A DNA stretch of 32,617 bases from a virus. Shown in pieces: positions 17,665-25,890 of this stretch; positions within the stretch are counted from its first letter, which is position 1, and every line of letters starts with the position of its first letter. The translations under genes and the position numbers were made by a program. The notes under the pieces are model-generated. The model was given only the letters and a program-made list of their open reading frames with translations, made no database searches and was not told where the DNA came from. Location: positions 1 through 32,617 of the IMG/VR virus record IMGVR_UViG_3300043409_000859; one strand, given 5' to 3'.

Positions 17665-18957
17665 TCACACTGTTTTCTTGTTTGCCGCGCTTGCGTTTGC
17701 CGCGCTCAACAGTCCGCTCAACCCCATCATCCACGGACTCACTTGCTGTTGCGCCTGCTGAATGTTTGCGCCGTAGGTGTTCAATGCGCCTTGCGCGCCT
17801 ACCGCCGCTGAATTGCCCGGCATCTGTGCGCCACCCTGAACCTGCGCTTGCGGTGCTGCTCCCGGTGCGCTCAAGCTGGCAAACTGGCTTTGTGGCGTTC
17901 TGGCGTTGACCAGTGCGCTCAGGTTGCTCATGTTTTGTTGCGTGTCTCGGTACGCCGCATCTTGCGGTGTTGCCCCGCTTGTAAGCCAGCTTAAACCTTT
18001 CTGCATCGCCGCATCCTTCCGCGCCGCGCCTTGATAGCCGGTCGTTAATGGGTCGGCAAAGTTCGCGCCTGCATCTAATCCGCCTCGATCATTCCCAGCC
18101 CGTCTCACGGCATCGTCTAACATGGATTGCGTTTCCGCATCCAACCCGCTGCCTGCGTCCAACTGTCCTTGAATCTGCCTGTCTAAAGTGTTGGCAATGC
18201 TCCTGTCTGGTGTGCGATTGATCTGACCTTGAATCAACTCATCCATCTTTTGACGCGCCGCGTAGCCTTCCGGGTCGGATAGCTTCGCCTGTTCCGCTGC
18301 GGTCTTGGCGAAGTCCTCTCCGTACTTCGCGCCTAAATCCAGTTGCACCTTTGCCATCTGTTGTGCAACGGCTGCGTTTGCGTCGGCCTCGCCAAACCCG
18401 GTAAAGTCAAAAGTCTTTGGCCCTTTGGGAATGGATTCGCTGCGGGTGATGATGGAGCTATCGGATGGTTTCGGCTGGTTTGCATACTTGCCGCCTGCTT
18501 CCCAATCCTTTGGATCGTAGGGGATGTAATCGTATCTCGTCTGCTGTCCACCGCTTTTGCCGCCGAAAAGCTTACTGATTGCCTTGCTGACTGGCTCTCT
18601 TGAAATGAATCTTCCAACGTCGCCACGAATAACGCCCGCCGATGTCAAAGCCCCAAGCGGATCGCCACTGCTGCCTTGCCAAACAGATTGCGCGTAGCCG
18701 TCCTTGTCAGTGTAGCTACCATTCGCCACCTGGATGTATTGCCTGTCCTCAGTATGCGCCGGGTAGTTCTGGATGGTCGCCTTTCCGCCCTGCTTGGCTG
18801 CTGCTTCAAGCGCGCGACGGATCGGCAACAACTCCGCGTTCGTGTTGGACATCTCGCGGCTCGAAGATGCCAAGTCGGGTGCGTCCGGTTGGCCTTGTTT
18901 GGCCGCATACGATGCCCCTACGCTAATGACTGCTCCTGCTACGGCTGCCCAACTCAT
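17665..18957 (-). CDS. Putative ejection/internal virion protein, paralogue of the gene at 20266-21315
   Basis: A 430-residue protein. Residues 1-19 form a hydrophobic helix (MSWAAVAGAVISVGASYAA), as in small podovirus internal virion proteins, and a second hydrophobic segment lies near the C-terminus (WMMGLSGLLSAANASAA). Between are helical Gln/Ala/Gly-rich stretches. The central and C-terminal parts align by eye with the protein encoded at 20266-21315: shared FDFTG-GEADA, DPEGYAARQ, TPDR and Q(V)SPWMMG-type blocks. Its start overlaps the cupin stop and has a good GGAGGAC Shine-Dalgarno. A membrane-pore or ejection role is inferred. Confidence 0.55.
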   Translation of the reverse strand: MSWAAVAGAVISVGASYAAKQGQPDAPDLASSSREMSNTNAELLPIRRALEAAAKQGGKATIQNYPAHTEDRQYIQVANGSYTDKDGYAQSVWQGSSGDPLGALTSAGVIRGDVGRFISREPVSKAISKLFGGKSGGQQTRYDYIPYDPKDWEAGGKYANQPKPSDSSIITRSESIPKGPKTFDFTGFGEADANAAVAQQMAKVQLDLGAKYGEDFAKTAAEQAKLSDPEGYAARQKMDELIQGQINRTPDRSIANTLDRQIQGQLDAGSGLDAETQSMLDDAVRRAGNDRGGLDAGANFADPLTTGYQGAARKDAAMQKGLSWLTSGATPQDAAYRDTQQNMSNLSALVNARTPQSQFASLSAPGAAPQAQVQGGAQMPGNSAAVGAQGALNTYGANIQQAQQQVSPWMMGLSGLLSAANASAANKKTV

Positions 18958-19394
18958 GATTGTCCTCCGGTTAAAGCGCGCATTATGTCCTCGCTCAAGT
19001 GTCCGCCCGTGCTGACTTCGTAAGGCTCGATGATTTCCGCCTCAATATCGTCCACGTCCAGCTTGTCCGTAGGATGAAACGTCACCCACCGACAATCCTC
19101 ATGCGCGAATCCGATCCGCCTCGTGCCTGGCTTGGTGATTCCGATATGCCCCGCCGATACCTGCTGCACCCCGTTTTCTGCATCCCACACGGAAAGCTTG
19201 CCAGATAATACCACAAAGAAATGTTCCGTCTTGTGAATCTTGGAAATCGCCATTACGCCCTTAGGCAACAACATCTCCCTTGCGTAACAACCCGGCGCAA
19301 ACCGATGCGTTACCGGCACCTCGGCAGGTGGCAGCGTCGCCAGATACCGATGCACTGCATCAACGCGGCTGTTGGTTTGTGAGAGTGATGTCAT
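18954..19394 (-). CDS. Cupin-fold protein in the virion module
   Basis: Start ATG 19394 lies two bases after the previous stop; a longer upstream frame would read through that gene. The 146-residue product has YAREMLLPKGV, then a cupin core: His54, Glu57 and His58 in IHKTEHFFVVLSGKL, a turn AENGVQQVSAG, and PGTRRIGFAHED with His98. This resembles cupin-type proteins often found among phage virion genes (YAREM...HKTEH...PG-R-G pattern). Cupins are small beta-barrels, often metal-binding; the enzymatic or structural role in phages is unknown. It lies between the two paralogous ejection genes. Translation is coupled to the next gene by an ATGA overlap. Confidence 0.7.
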   Translation of the reverse strand: MTSLSQTNSRVDAVHRYLATLPPAEVPVTHRFAPGCYAREMLLPKGVMAISKIHKTEHFFVVLSGKLSVWDAENGVQQVSAGHIGITKPGTRRIGFAHEDCRWVTFHPTDKLDVDDIEAEIIEPYEVSTGGHLSEDIMRALTGGQS

Positions 19395-19396
19395 GG

Positions 19397-20269
19397 CTAA
19401 TCTAAAGTCACGCGCAAACTCGGCGCGATGGTTGCCGTGCTGAACGCTGGGATCACCAGCGATGAAATGGTCGCGTTGGCTACGTTCGTCAGAGCGTTCA
19501 CCGTGGCCTTGGTGAACACCGCACCGCCAAGCATGTCGTAGCTCAACCCCACGCACGTCGGCTGCGTCGTCAGGCTCGCGCTGCGAATACCTGCCCACAG
19601 ATGCGTGCCCTGCGCGATGCTGACCGCCATGCTTGTCACGTTGGATTTGATTCCCGTGCTGCCTGTGGAAGTCTGCACGCCAGAACCCGCAAGTCGCGTC
19701 AGGGTTTGAACAGTGGAATTGGGAGCTTGCGGCGACGAGAATAGCGCAACCTCATTCGTGGCCGCTGCGTTGCCTGCGCCTGTGACTTGGAATTGCACGC
19801 GCGCAAACGTGGTAGTTTTCTCCACCTTGCCGATGTAGCAGAAGTATCCTGTGTTTGAAACGAGCGCGATAGTGCCGCCCGCGACAAGTTGCGGCGATGG
19901 CGGGAAGATGCGTTGCAGTGGCGAGACGATGACTGTGCCGTTAGTGTGAAAATCAATGGCGTTGGAGTAGCTAATGTTGCCTGCGTTCGTCACGCCCGCG
20001 AGCGCGATGTTTGTTTGCGTTGTGTAATTCGATGGATTGCCAGAAAGATAGAACGCCGCCGCATTGGAATAGGCTGCTGTGCCTGCGTTTGTCACCCCTG
20101 CCACAGAGATATTCGTTTGCGTGCCACCGACACTGGATATTTCCAACCGTCTCCGCGCTTCGGCTGCGTTGGGTGCGCGCAACACCATCTCCATGTAATC
20201 AGTTGGATACGCTGCCACAGCTTCAAACGCCATGAACGCCGCAAATAAGATTGCGATGATTGTTTTCAC
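19397..20269 (-). CDS. Tail-fibre-like protein with N-terminal signal peptide and internal repeat
   Basis: A GTG start overlaps the preceding stop (GTGA). The 290-residue product opens with a textbook Sec signal peptide (MKTIIAILFAAFMAFEAVAA, likely cleavage after residue 20). Residues 29-45 (VLRAPNAAEARRRLEI) match a short helix common at the N-terminus of phage tail fibres. Two 24-residue repeats, residues 50-73 and 84-107, begin TQTNI and contain AGVTNAG-YSNA. The rest is beta-rich and Thr/Ser/Asn-rich. A surface fibre or adhesin-like role is likely, but the signal peptide is unusual for a virion protein assembled in the cytoplasm. Confidence 0.6.
   Translation of the reverse strand: MKTIIAILFAAFMAFEAVAAYPTDYMEMVLRAPNAAEARRRLEISSVGGTQTNISVAGVTNAGTAAYSNAAAFYLSGNPSNYTTQTNIALAGVTNAGNISYSNAIDFHTNGTVIVSPLQRIFPPSPQLVAGGTIALVSNTGYFCYIGKVEKTTTFARVQFQVTGAGNAAATNEVALFSSPQAPNSTVQTLTRLAGSGVQTSTGSTGIKSNVTSMAVSIAQGTHLWAGIRSASLTTQPTCVGLSYDMLGGAVFTKATVNALTNVANATISSLVIPAFSTATIAPSLRVTLD
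19949..20122 (-). repeat. Two tandem coding repeats in the fibre-like protein
   Basis: The coding sequence repeats about every 102 bases: residues 50-73 and 84-107 share TQTNI, AGVTNAG and YSNA at equal spacing. The conservation of polar positions suggests a repeating fibre element, as in phage fibre shafts, rather than random low complexity. Confidence 0.7.
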
Positions 20270-21315
20270 TGGTATTGACTAGCAATAGAGTCGTATTGCG
20301 CTTGTTGTCCTGGCGTTCTGTTCACCGACCACGCCCCGCTTGGACTGATAGCGTAATTCCCATAAGCGTTACTTGATGTCGCTCCGCCAGTCGCCCCACT
20401 ATTTCCCCACCCCGCTTTTTGTCCAAGGTTGTAGCCCGCAATTCCGCCGCTTATTCCCGCCATCCACGGATTAACCTGGCTGTTTGCCCAATTCTGTTGC
20501 TGGCTGTAAAGGTCGAGCGCATTGCCCATGCCCATCTGAGTCGCGTTCGGATTCAACTGCGCTTGGTTCGTCGCCCCGGTCTGAAATGGTACCGCCCCGT
20601 TGCTTGCGCTGCTCAAGCTTTGGAATTGATTTGTCGGACTCGCCCCGCTGGTGAAATTGCCCAGGTTGCTCAATGACTGTTGAATCTGGCGATACTGCAC
20701 ATCTTCCGGCAATACGCCACTGTTTAAGATGCCAATGCCTTGCTGCTGCCGCTTCGTGCGTTCGGCCTCTCCCGCGCTTACCACCGCGCCCGCTTCCTCG
20801 CTCGTGGCCGCGTTGCCCAAGAATATGCCTTGTCGTAGTTGCTTGCCCCTGACGCCTTGCTGAACCTGCTCAGTCTGCCTAGAGTCTAGCTTGCCGCCTT
20901 TCGCCAACTCCTCTTGCACCATCGCTTGCAAGCGGTTGTTCATTGGGCGATCCGGCGAGGCGTCTGCATCGGCCATGATCTGATCAAACAACTGTTGCCG
21001 CGCTGCGTAGCCGGTCGGGTCTGCCGCTTTCAACTCCGCCAGCTTTTGCTTGATGAAGTCCGGCCCGTATTGCTTCTGTAAGTCCAGAAGCGTTTGCGCC
21101 ATCTTATCGGACATTGCCGCCGTCGTGTCCGCATCACCCAACCCGGTAAAATCGTAAAGCTTCCCGTTGATCGTCGCCTTTCCGCCCATTTTGGCGAGGC
21201 TGTTGATCTGATACTCAAACGGGTAATTCTCCATGTCCGCCACCGCACCAGCAATTGCCGCCTGATTCGGGTCAGGAGGCGCGTCTTGCTTAAAAATATC
21301 GGATAGCCATGACAT
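20266..21315 (-). CDS. Putative ejection/internal virion protein, paralogue of the gene at 17665-18957
   Basis: A 349-residue, Gln/Ala/Gly-rich helical protein. Shared blocks with the 430-residue paralogue include KATI(N/Q), (Y/F)DFTG-G(D/E)AD, DPTGYAARQ, SPDR, a Q-rich helix with ILNSG...SLSNL, and an INPWMAGISGG-type hydrophobic C-terminal segment. It lacks the long hydrophobic N-terminus of its partner (MSWLSDIFKQDAPPD instead). It is the first of the ejection-type genes in transcription order, and its TGA overlaps the GTG of the fibre-like gene. Divergent duplication is inferred from the alignment by eye. Confidence 0.55.
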   Translation of the reverse strand: MSWLSDIFKQDAPPDPNQAAIAGAVADMENYPFEYQINSLAKMGGKATINGKLYDFTGLGDADTTAAMSDKMAQTLLDLQKQYGPDFIKQKLAELKAADPTGYAARQQLFDQIMADADASPDRPMNNRLQAMVQEELAKGGKLDSRQTEQVQQGVRGKQLRQGIFLGNAATSEEAGAVVSAGEAERTKRQQQGIGILNSGVLPEDVQYRQIQQSLSNLGNFTSGASPTNQFQSLSSASNGAVPFQTGATNQAQLNPNATQMGMGNALDLYSQQQNWANSQVNPWMAGISGGIAGYNLGQKAGWGNSGATGGATSSNAYGNYAISPSGAWSVNRTPGQQAQYDSIASQYQ

Positions 21316-21319
21316 AAAG

Positions 21320-22885
21320 TTATTTAGTTTTCATCGGTCGCACTCTTGCGGAAACGCTCAGATTGCGAAGTTCCCACCAACCGCTTGCGCTTTCGATCTT
21401 CAAATACATCTCCCGGAAACTTGGCAAATCACGCAGGCTGCTCGATACCAGAGTCGGACTGGTGGACTGCAATAGAAACGGCAATACATCTGTGCCTAGA
21501 ATATCGCCATTAGGCTCAAAACTCCTAGACCACGTTTTCATGTCTGCATCATCACCAATGGCTGTAAATGTCAAGTTAGCATTGCCTGCGTTGAAACGGA
21601 GTCGGCAGTTGAACGCCACCTTGTCCGCTTCCACATCGCCAAAGCTCATGTTGCGCGTCCAAACCTTCGTGACATAACCCGATCCGTTATCGGTGTAGGT
21701 CGAGTCCGTGTCCGCGTCGTCGTTGTCTTTCCACTGGTTCACATATCCAGCCACGTCCCCAAACACCAATCGTTGCTGTCCTGCAAACCGTGTGATTTCC
21801 CAGTGTTGAGGCGTCCATCCTTCCCAAACTCCAATCCACTTCCCAAGTCTGCCATTGAACACAAGCACCGTGTCTGGCGTGGTCGCGCTGTCAATCGGCA
21901 CGGCGAACAATATCAACTCTTGATACTTCTTAACCGCAATCGTGCTTTGCGCGGCTGCATTGATCCTGTCAATCCACGGCTGTATCGGCTCGCTGATAGG
22001 TGCGGATAGTTCGTACTGCGATGCTGCTGCCGCCATGCGCCGCAGTGTGCGTATCTGACGGTCAGGCGATACTATGAAGATGTCATTGCCATACACGTCC
22101 CACGCTTCCGGCCCGCACACTCCCGCGCCGTAGTTGACGGATTCACTCACTTGGGACGCTGAAAAGTCCGCAGGCTCGTTTGCTGGGTCGGTTTCCACCA
22201 GCCAAACGCTGTTCTCCTTGCCGACTGCCATCGTAAAACCAACAAAGCTCTTGAGTGCTTTGATCGGATCGCCTTCGCCGCCACCCACTCGGAAGCTGCG
22301 CGTGGTGTGATTCCATTGGCCGGTACCGAACGCCAACCGATTGCTGACCCATACCGTATCAGGCGCAGTCGCCTTACCGCTGGCGAACATCCTCCCTGTG
22401 TGCCAGCAAAGGATTGTCGCCTCAACGGGAGGGTCGCTTGTTGTGCTGCCCAATGCCGCCGACCACGCCGCACCGCTCCATGTACGCATCTGGTTCGTGC
22501 CGTCACTCACAAGCACCGTGTCCACGCCTTGAGCCATCGCAATCCGCGCGCTTGCTGGGGTGTAACCGCCCATTGCCGTCCATGCCGACCCGTTCCAGTG
22601 TTGAAACACCTGATTACAACACGCGATCAACTGTTCGTAGCTCGGAGTATCGAAGTAAAACAAGCCTTTGATTGGAAACGCTGCCAGCACCGCGCCGCCC
22701 AAGCCGTCCGCGCCCGGCCTTGTCCGTGACTTCGCTTTGTCCCGTATCAGGACGTTGATGAGTTTGGCCGATGCTGTGGGCGCAAGTTCAGCCGGATCGC
22801 TGAACGCATCCATGCCGCCCGCGCAATTCCGTATCTGTTCCCATAACAAAGGCAAATCGCTTGAGTTGTTGGCAATGGATGGCAT
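21320..22885 (-). CDS. Large tail/nozzle-like protein (P22 gp10 or T7 gp12 role)
   Basis: The start MPSIANNSSDLP at 22885 lies one base after the previous stop; a longer frame extends into the upstream gene and is a shadow. The 521-residue product begins with a conserved-looking segment (DLPLLWEQIRNC, RTRPGADGLGG), then a series of beta-rich blades with Trp/Gly motifs (QHWNGSAWTA, MRTWSGAAWSAAL, FNGRLGKWIGVWEGW), suggesting a beta-propeller. It is adjacent to the connector-like gene, the order typical of podovirus tail tube or stabilisation proteins. The assignment is by order, size and fold impression. Confidence 0.55.
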   Translation of the reverse strand: MPSIANNSSDLPLLWEQIRNCAGGMDAFSDPAELAPTASAKLINVLIRDKAKSRTRPGADGLGGAVLAAFPIKGLFYFDTPSYEQLIACCNQVFQHWNGSAWTAMGGYTPASARIAMAQGVDTVLVSDGTNQMRTWSGAAWSAALGSTTSDPPVEATILCWHTGRMFASGKATAPDTVWVSNRLAFGTGQWNHTTRSFRVGGGEGDPIKALKSFVGFTMAVGKENSVWLVETDPANEPADFSASQVSESVNYGAGVCGPEAWDVYGNDIFIVSPDRQIRTLRRMAAAASQYELSAPISEPIQPWIDRINAAAQSTIAVKKYQELILFAVPIDSATTPDTVLVFNGRLGKWIGVWEGWTPQHWEITRFAGQQRLVFGDVAGYVNQWKDNDDADTDSTYTDNGSGYVTKVWTRNMSFGDVEADKVAFNCRLRFNAGNANLTFTAIGDDADMKTWSRSFEPNGDILGTDVLPFLLQSTSPTLVSSSLRDLPSFREMYLKIESASGWWELRNLSVSARVRPMKTK

Positions 22886-22886
22886 G

Positions 22887-24107
22887 TCAAATGTGGCGAT
22901 ATGGCCCGACACCAAACTCCGGCCCGTATCCGTCCTCCGGCGTAAATCGGCTGTTGTTCGCCGCCTGCAATGCCTCGATCTGTTCCACTTGCTTGAGCAG
23001 GGCGTTGGCTTCTTGAAATTCCAGTTGAGCCGCACCGTTCTCACCGCCGCGCCGCTTCAAGCTGCCACGGATAAACGCAAGCAAGGAGTTCGTGCAGTTC
23101 CGTAACGCAGGCTCTTGCTGGTCAAAATCCAACGGTTCGTACTTCGCTTTGCCCAAGACTTTAAGGGTGAAGTCTGCGGTCGGGATCGGGAGTAGGCGCA
23201 GGCGTTGGTAGGAGGGGCTGTGTGTTTCTGTGGCGGTTAAAGTGCCGGAGATTGTCAGAGTGGCTAACTGAATCGTTCCGGTGACAGCAACCCCGGCATA
23301 AGCTGGATCGAGAGCCGGTGCCGCAAACGTCACGCTGCCAGTGGTCGCTGTGAAATATCCCGCGCTGATCGGACTGGCTACATTCCCCGGACTGATCAAA
23401 CCACCCTGCCCCGCGCTTTGCTCGTTGCCAGGGGTGTAGTAATACGTTAGCCCCGGCGTCAATCCGGTAAGCGCGTAAGTGGAAAACATACCGGTATACG
23501 ATCCAACAACTAAATCAGAACCCAGCACATACGCTTGTAAGTTTACCGCTGCGCTCGTCGTCACCTTGTACACCGCAAGCACCGTCACCGAATCCTCGGA
23601 TGCTGGTTCAAGTTGCGATGCCGCTCCTACGGTCGTTTGTGTTACCGTTCGCTTGCCCGCACCATCTAGCCAAACAATTTTGATTGCTGATGTGGAGTCG
23701 CCAGCCACGCCGGAAACAGTCAGGTAATTAACCGCATCACTCCATCGCCATGTGAACCACGCAGGCGGCAGGATGTTAAACTCAATCGGTGTTCCAGTCG
23801 CCTCAAAACTATCAAAGTCCATCCGGTAGTAATGCTCTTGCCCGTGTATTACAATTTGATTGTTTGTTGATCTGACGGCCACCACACGGTCTATGACTTC
23901 CGGCAGGAACACAACGCCTTCCGCGTGGTCGTCGTTTGTGGCTGGTGTCACCGCCACGTCACACACTACGAGCGCATCTTTCCAGAGCGCATAATTCCAA
24001 ATGTGTTCATCCCAATGACGCGCAAACTTCTCCGCCGCCGAAACGTCGTCGGTATCGTTGTAGCCGGATTCCAGGCACGCCCGTTCAACTAAGGTTTCTA
24101 AGTTCAT
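22887..24107 (-). CDS. Head-tail connector/tail-tube-like protein (P22 gp4 or T7 gp11 role)
   Basis: Start ATG 24107 overlaps the preceding stop (ATGA) and gives 406 residues. The N-terminus (LVERACLESGYNDTDD...HWDEHIWNYALWKDAL) has the helical pattern with a tryptophan-rich end seen in podovirus adaptor or tail-tubular proteins. Residues about 120-330 are an inserted Thr/Gly-rich beta region of Ig-like appearance. The C-terminal part is helical again (AALRNCTNSLLAFIRGSLKRR-like, then LEFQEANALLKQVEQIEAL), consistent with the rest of that family, ending in a Gly/Tyr-rich tail. The internal beta insert is notable. Confidence 0.55.
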   Translation of the reverse strand: MNLETLVERACLESGYNDTDDVSAAEKFARHWDEHIWNYALWKDALVVCDVAVTPATNDDHAEGVVFLPEVIDRVVAVRSTNNQIVIHGQEHYYRMDFDSFEATGTPIEFNILPPAWFTWRWSDAVNYLTVSGVAGDSTSAIKIVWLDGAGKRTVTQTTVGAASQLEPASEDSVTVLAVYKVTTSAAVNLQAYVLGSDLVVGSYTGMFSTYALTGLTPGLTYYYTPGNEQSAGQGGLISPGNVASPISAGYFTATTGSVTFAAPALDPAYAGVAVTGTIQLATLTISGTLTATETHSPSYQRLRLLPIPTADFTLKVLGKAKYEPLDFDQQEPALRNCTNSLLAFIRGSLKRRGGENGAAQLEFQEANALLKQVEQIEALQAANNSRFTPEDGYGPEFGVGPYRHI

Positions 24108-25387
24108 TGTGTTCTCGCATACACCCGATAAACCCACTTTGTTTCATCAATATCAACACCTTGCCCTGTTGTTTTACTTCTAACAAAAAACAAAGACGAT
24201 GCTCCTTGTATGACAAAGACGTTTGTTGAATTGGCAACCGCTGTTATAGCAAATGATCCTCTATGGTCTGTGCTTGCTGGTGTGCTTGGGTCAAACACAC
24301 CTTGAAAGTCAACCTCGTCGCCCGGTGCGTATCCGGCGTCCGCAGAAGTGCAGGCGATAACGCCCTTCACAATCTTTGGGGTGCTTTGCAATCCGTGCGG
24401 AACATCAAGGTATTTACCGGCAACCAACCCGTTAAGGTTGGTATTGGGTGACGTAAAACTGCCGCCAAATATCGAATTGCTGAACGTGTTGACCATGTTC
24501 GCGTAAGTGATCAGCTTCGGCGTACCGTTCGTGATCGTGATGTAGTAATCGCTCGCGCCGTTCGTTGTCGTCGCCGTCAGATTCGTAAAAAACCCGCTCA
24601 ATGTGGTGTATTTGTTTGTCCCTGCCGTGCTATCCCAAATCAAAAGCCTGTCCGTGTTCGTTGGCGCAGTGTGTTGGGCAAGGTTCGTAAACGGGGCGCG
24701 ATAGGTGAAGTTCAACCAAAGGTTTGTGACTTCAATTTGTGCATTTGTTCCGCTGTGACGCACCCACATGGTTGCGCTCTGAGTCAGGTTCGTGATGCTC
24801 GGCAGGACGGCAATCAGGTTCGTGTTATAGATTAAGTTCGTGATGCTAACCTTGGCAAAGCTTGATGCGCTGGCGTCGTACGTCAGAACGTAATCGTTGT
24901 ATGCCGGGTTTGGATCATCGGTTTGCGTCGTAATCAAACCCGTGTTCGCCATGAGCAACGTGGACAACGTCATCTTGGTGTACACCCCCGCGCTTGTGTC
25001 ATAAACCAAGACGTAATCCGCCGCCTCAACAGTGCTGTTGAGGTTCTTACCGGTCAGGAACGTCGCGCCGATGCTTGCGCCGTCCACGAGGGTATGCAGT
25101 TGCGCTGCCGTAATGCGTTGCCCGTCGCTGAATGTGATGCTACGCGTCAAGTCGCCCGCGTTCGCCGTGGTCGCCAGCAATGCCGTCAGAAACGTCAGCA
25201 TGTTCCAGATGCGTTTTATTGCTTTAACGCTAAACCCGCTATCTCTGGAAATCTTGCTTGAGCCTTGTGTCTGCTCTAATTCCTTGAACGCACGAGGCAC
25301 AGCCTTTTCCGGCAATGACGGATCAATCGCCTTGGTGTTGCACCCTGGCGCAATGCCAAGCTTGATAATTTCAGCTAATTTGCTCAT
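24104..25387 (-). CDS. Fibre-like repeat protein with internal hydrophobic signal segment
   Basis: Start ATG 25387 lies five bases after the lipoprotein gene and gives 427 residues. Residues 54-77 (KAIKRIWNMLTFLTALLATTANA) are a typical Sec signal; Met63 (ATG at 25201) could be the true start, giving 365 residues and a plain cleavable signal peptide. Three imperfect repeats of the DYVLVYDTSAG-TKMTLSTLL type occur near residues 122, 161 and 242, as in phage fibre shafts. The protein is Asn/Thr-rich, with a C-terminal beta domain (DVPHGLQSTPKIVKGVIAC onward). A host-recognition or surface fibre is likely. It ends in an ATGA overlap with the connector-like gene. Confidence 0.55.
   Translation of the reverse strand: MSKLAEIIKLGIAPGCNTKAIDPSLPEKAVPRAFKELEQTQGSSKISRDSGFSVKAIKRIWNMLTFLTALLATTANAGDLTRSITFSDGQRITAAQLHTLVDGASIGATFLTGKNLNSTVEAADYVLVYDTSAGVYTKMTLSTLLMANTGLITTQTDDPNPAYNDYVLTYDASASSFAKVSITNLIYNTNLIAVLPSITNLTQSATMWVRHSGTNAQIEVTNLWLNFTYRAPFTNLAQHTAPTNTDRLLIWDSTAGTNKYTTLSGFFTNLTATTTNGASDYYITITNGTPKLITYANMVNTFSNSIFGGSFTSPNTNLNGLVAGKYLDVPHGLQSTPKIVKGVIACTSADAGYAPGDEVDFQGVFDPSTPASTDHRGSFAITAVANSTNVFVIQGASSLFFVRSKTTGQGVDIDETKWVYRVYARTQ
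24584..25025 (-). repeat. Three imperfect fibre repeats (D-x-V/L-L-x-Y/W-D motif)
   Basis: Residues about 122-148, 161-187 and 242-268 of the product each contain an acidic residue, a V/L-L-x-Y/W-D core, a T/S-A-G or S-A-S turn, a Lys/Thr-rich strand and a hydrophobic end. The spacing is uneven and the copies are diverged. Seen by eye in the protein; the DNA is not closely repeated. Confidence 0.5.
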
Positions 25388-25392
25388 AGTTT

Positions 25393-25608
25393 TTACTTTG
25401 GCGGCGGCCCGGCATACCAACCTTCCGGCAACGTCACCTTGCCCGTCTTTGTCCACGCACCGGACTGCCACACATACACGTTCCCGCGCACGTTGCCGCC
25501 CAATCGCACCACATCACTTTGACTGTCCAGCACCACCGTCCTTGTCGCGCAGCCGCTCCCGCAGAGAAGCAGACCAACGATCCCGAATAGTCTGAGGTGT
25601 GTTCGCAT
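25393..25608 (-). CDS. Small outer-membrane lipoprotein, possible o-spanin (Rz1-like)
   Basis: A 71-residue protein with a signal peptide ending in a lipobox (LLLCGSGC, lipidated Cys20) and a mature part of about 50 residues ending GWYAGPPPK. It lies in a cassette of small membrane proteins, and its first 95 bases overlap the gene at 25514-25690 in another frame, as Rz1 overlaps Rz. Those features suggest an outer-membrane spanin subunit that helps fuse the envelope at lysis. The mature part has Gly/Val/Trp strands rather than the Pro-rich Rz1 form, so a different lipoprotein is possible. Confidence 0.6.
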   Translation of the reverse strand: MRTHLRLFGIVGLLLCGSGCATRTVVLDSQSDVVRLGGNVRGNVYVWQSGAWTKTGKVTLPEGWYAGPPPK

Positions 25609-25690
25609 CTTCGATTGTCCTCGGCGCGCTGGCTTTCTTGTCTAGGAACGCCATCAACGCCTCAAGCAACGGTTTTAGCCAATCCCACAT
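25514..25690 (-). CDS. 58-residue cassette protein, possible i-spanin-like partner
   Basis: The ATG at 25690 overlaps the holin-like stop (TGATG). The 58-residue product has an amphipathic, hydrophobic start (MWDWLKPLLEALMAFLDKK) and then a charged Asp/Arg-rich helix (TIRDRWSASLRERLRDKDG). A longer in-frame start at 25783 is less plausible because the short form fits the overlap. An N-terminal membrane-touching helix plus a charged tail, with a nested lipoprotein gene, resembles an i-spanin layout, but it is much shorter than classical Rz. Confidence 0.5.
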   Translation of the reverse strand: MWDWLKPLLEALMAFLDKKASAPRTIEDANTPQTIRDRWSASLRERLRDKDGGAGQSK

Positions 25691-25890
25691 CACTTTGCGG
25701 CGGCTTGCTCGCTCGTCACCTTGTTGTCCCGCGCGAATAGCAGACCCACGCACACGCTGATGGACGCAATCACGCTCGTCCAATCAGGGTTTGTCGCCGG
25801 GTTGCCGTCCGCCAGGGCGTTGATTGCCGCAATCAAAACCGCCACAATTCCGCCTGCACCAAACAATGTCGTTCTCCAGCTTGCACTCAT
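25690..25890 (-). CDS. Holin-like protein, two membrane helices
   Basis: A 66-residue protein with a short N-terminus, a first membrane helix (about residues 8-28, FGAGGIVAVLIAAINALA), a polar loop with GNPATNPDWTSV, a second helix (about 38-53, VIASISVCVGLLFA), and a charged tail ARDNKVTSEQAAAK. This layout is common among small phage holins, which permeabilise the inner membrane at lysis. It overlaps the genes on both sides (ATGA before, TGATG after). A role in lysis timing is inferred from family appearance and position. Confidence 0.65.
   Translation of the reverse strand: MSASWRTTLFGAGGIVAVLIAAINALADGNPATNPDWTSVIASISVCVGLLFARDNKVTSEQAAAK

Noticed and set aside
19395-19598. Upstream extension of the cupin frame to 19598
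   Set aside because: The extension lies inside the fibre-like gene and its residues are Arg/His-rich and unlike a protein start; the ATG at 19394, two bases after the previous stop, is a better start.
22886-23044. Upstream extension of the tail/nozzle-like frame to 23044
   Set aside because: The added part is Arg-rich and lies within the connector-like gene; the ATG at 22885 follows the previous stop by one base.
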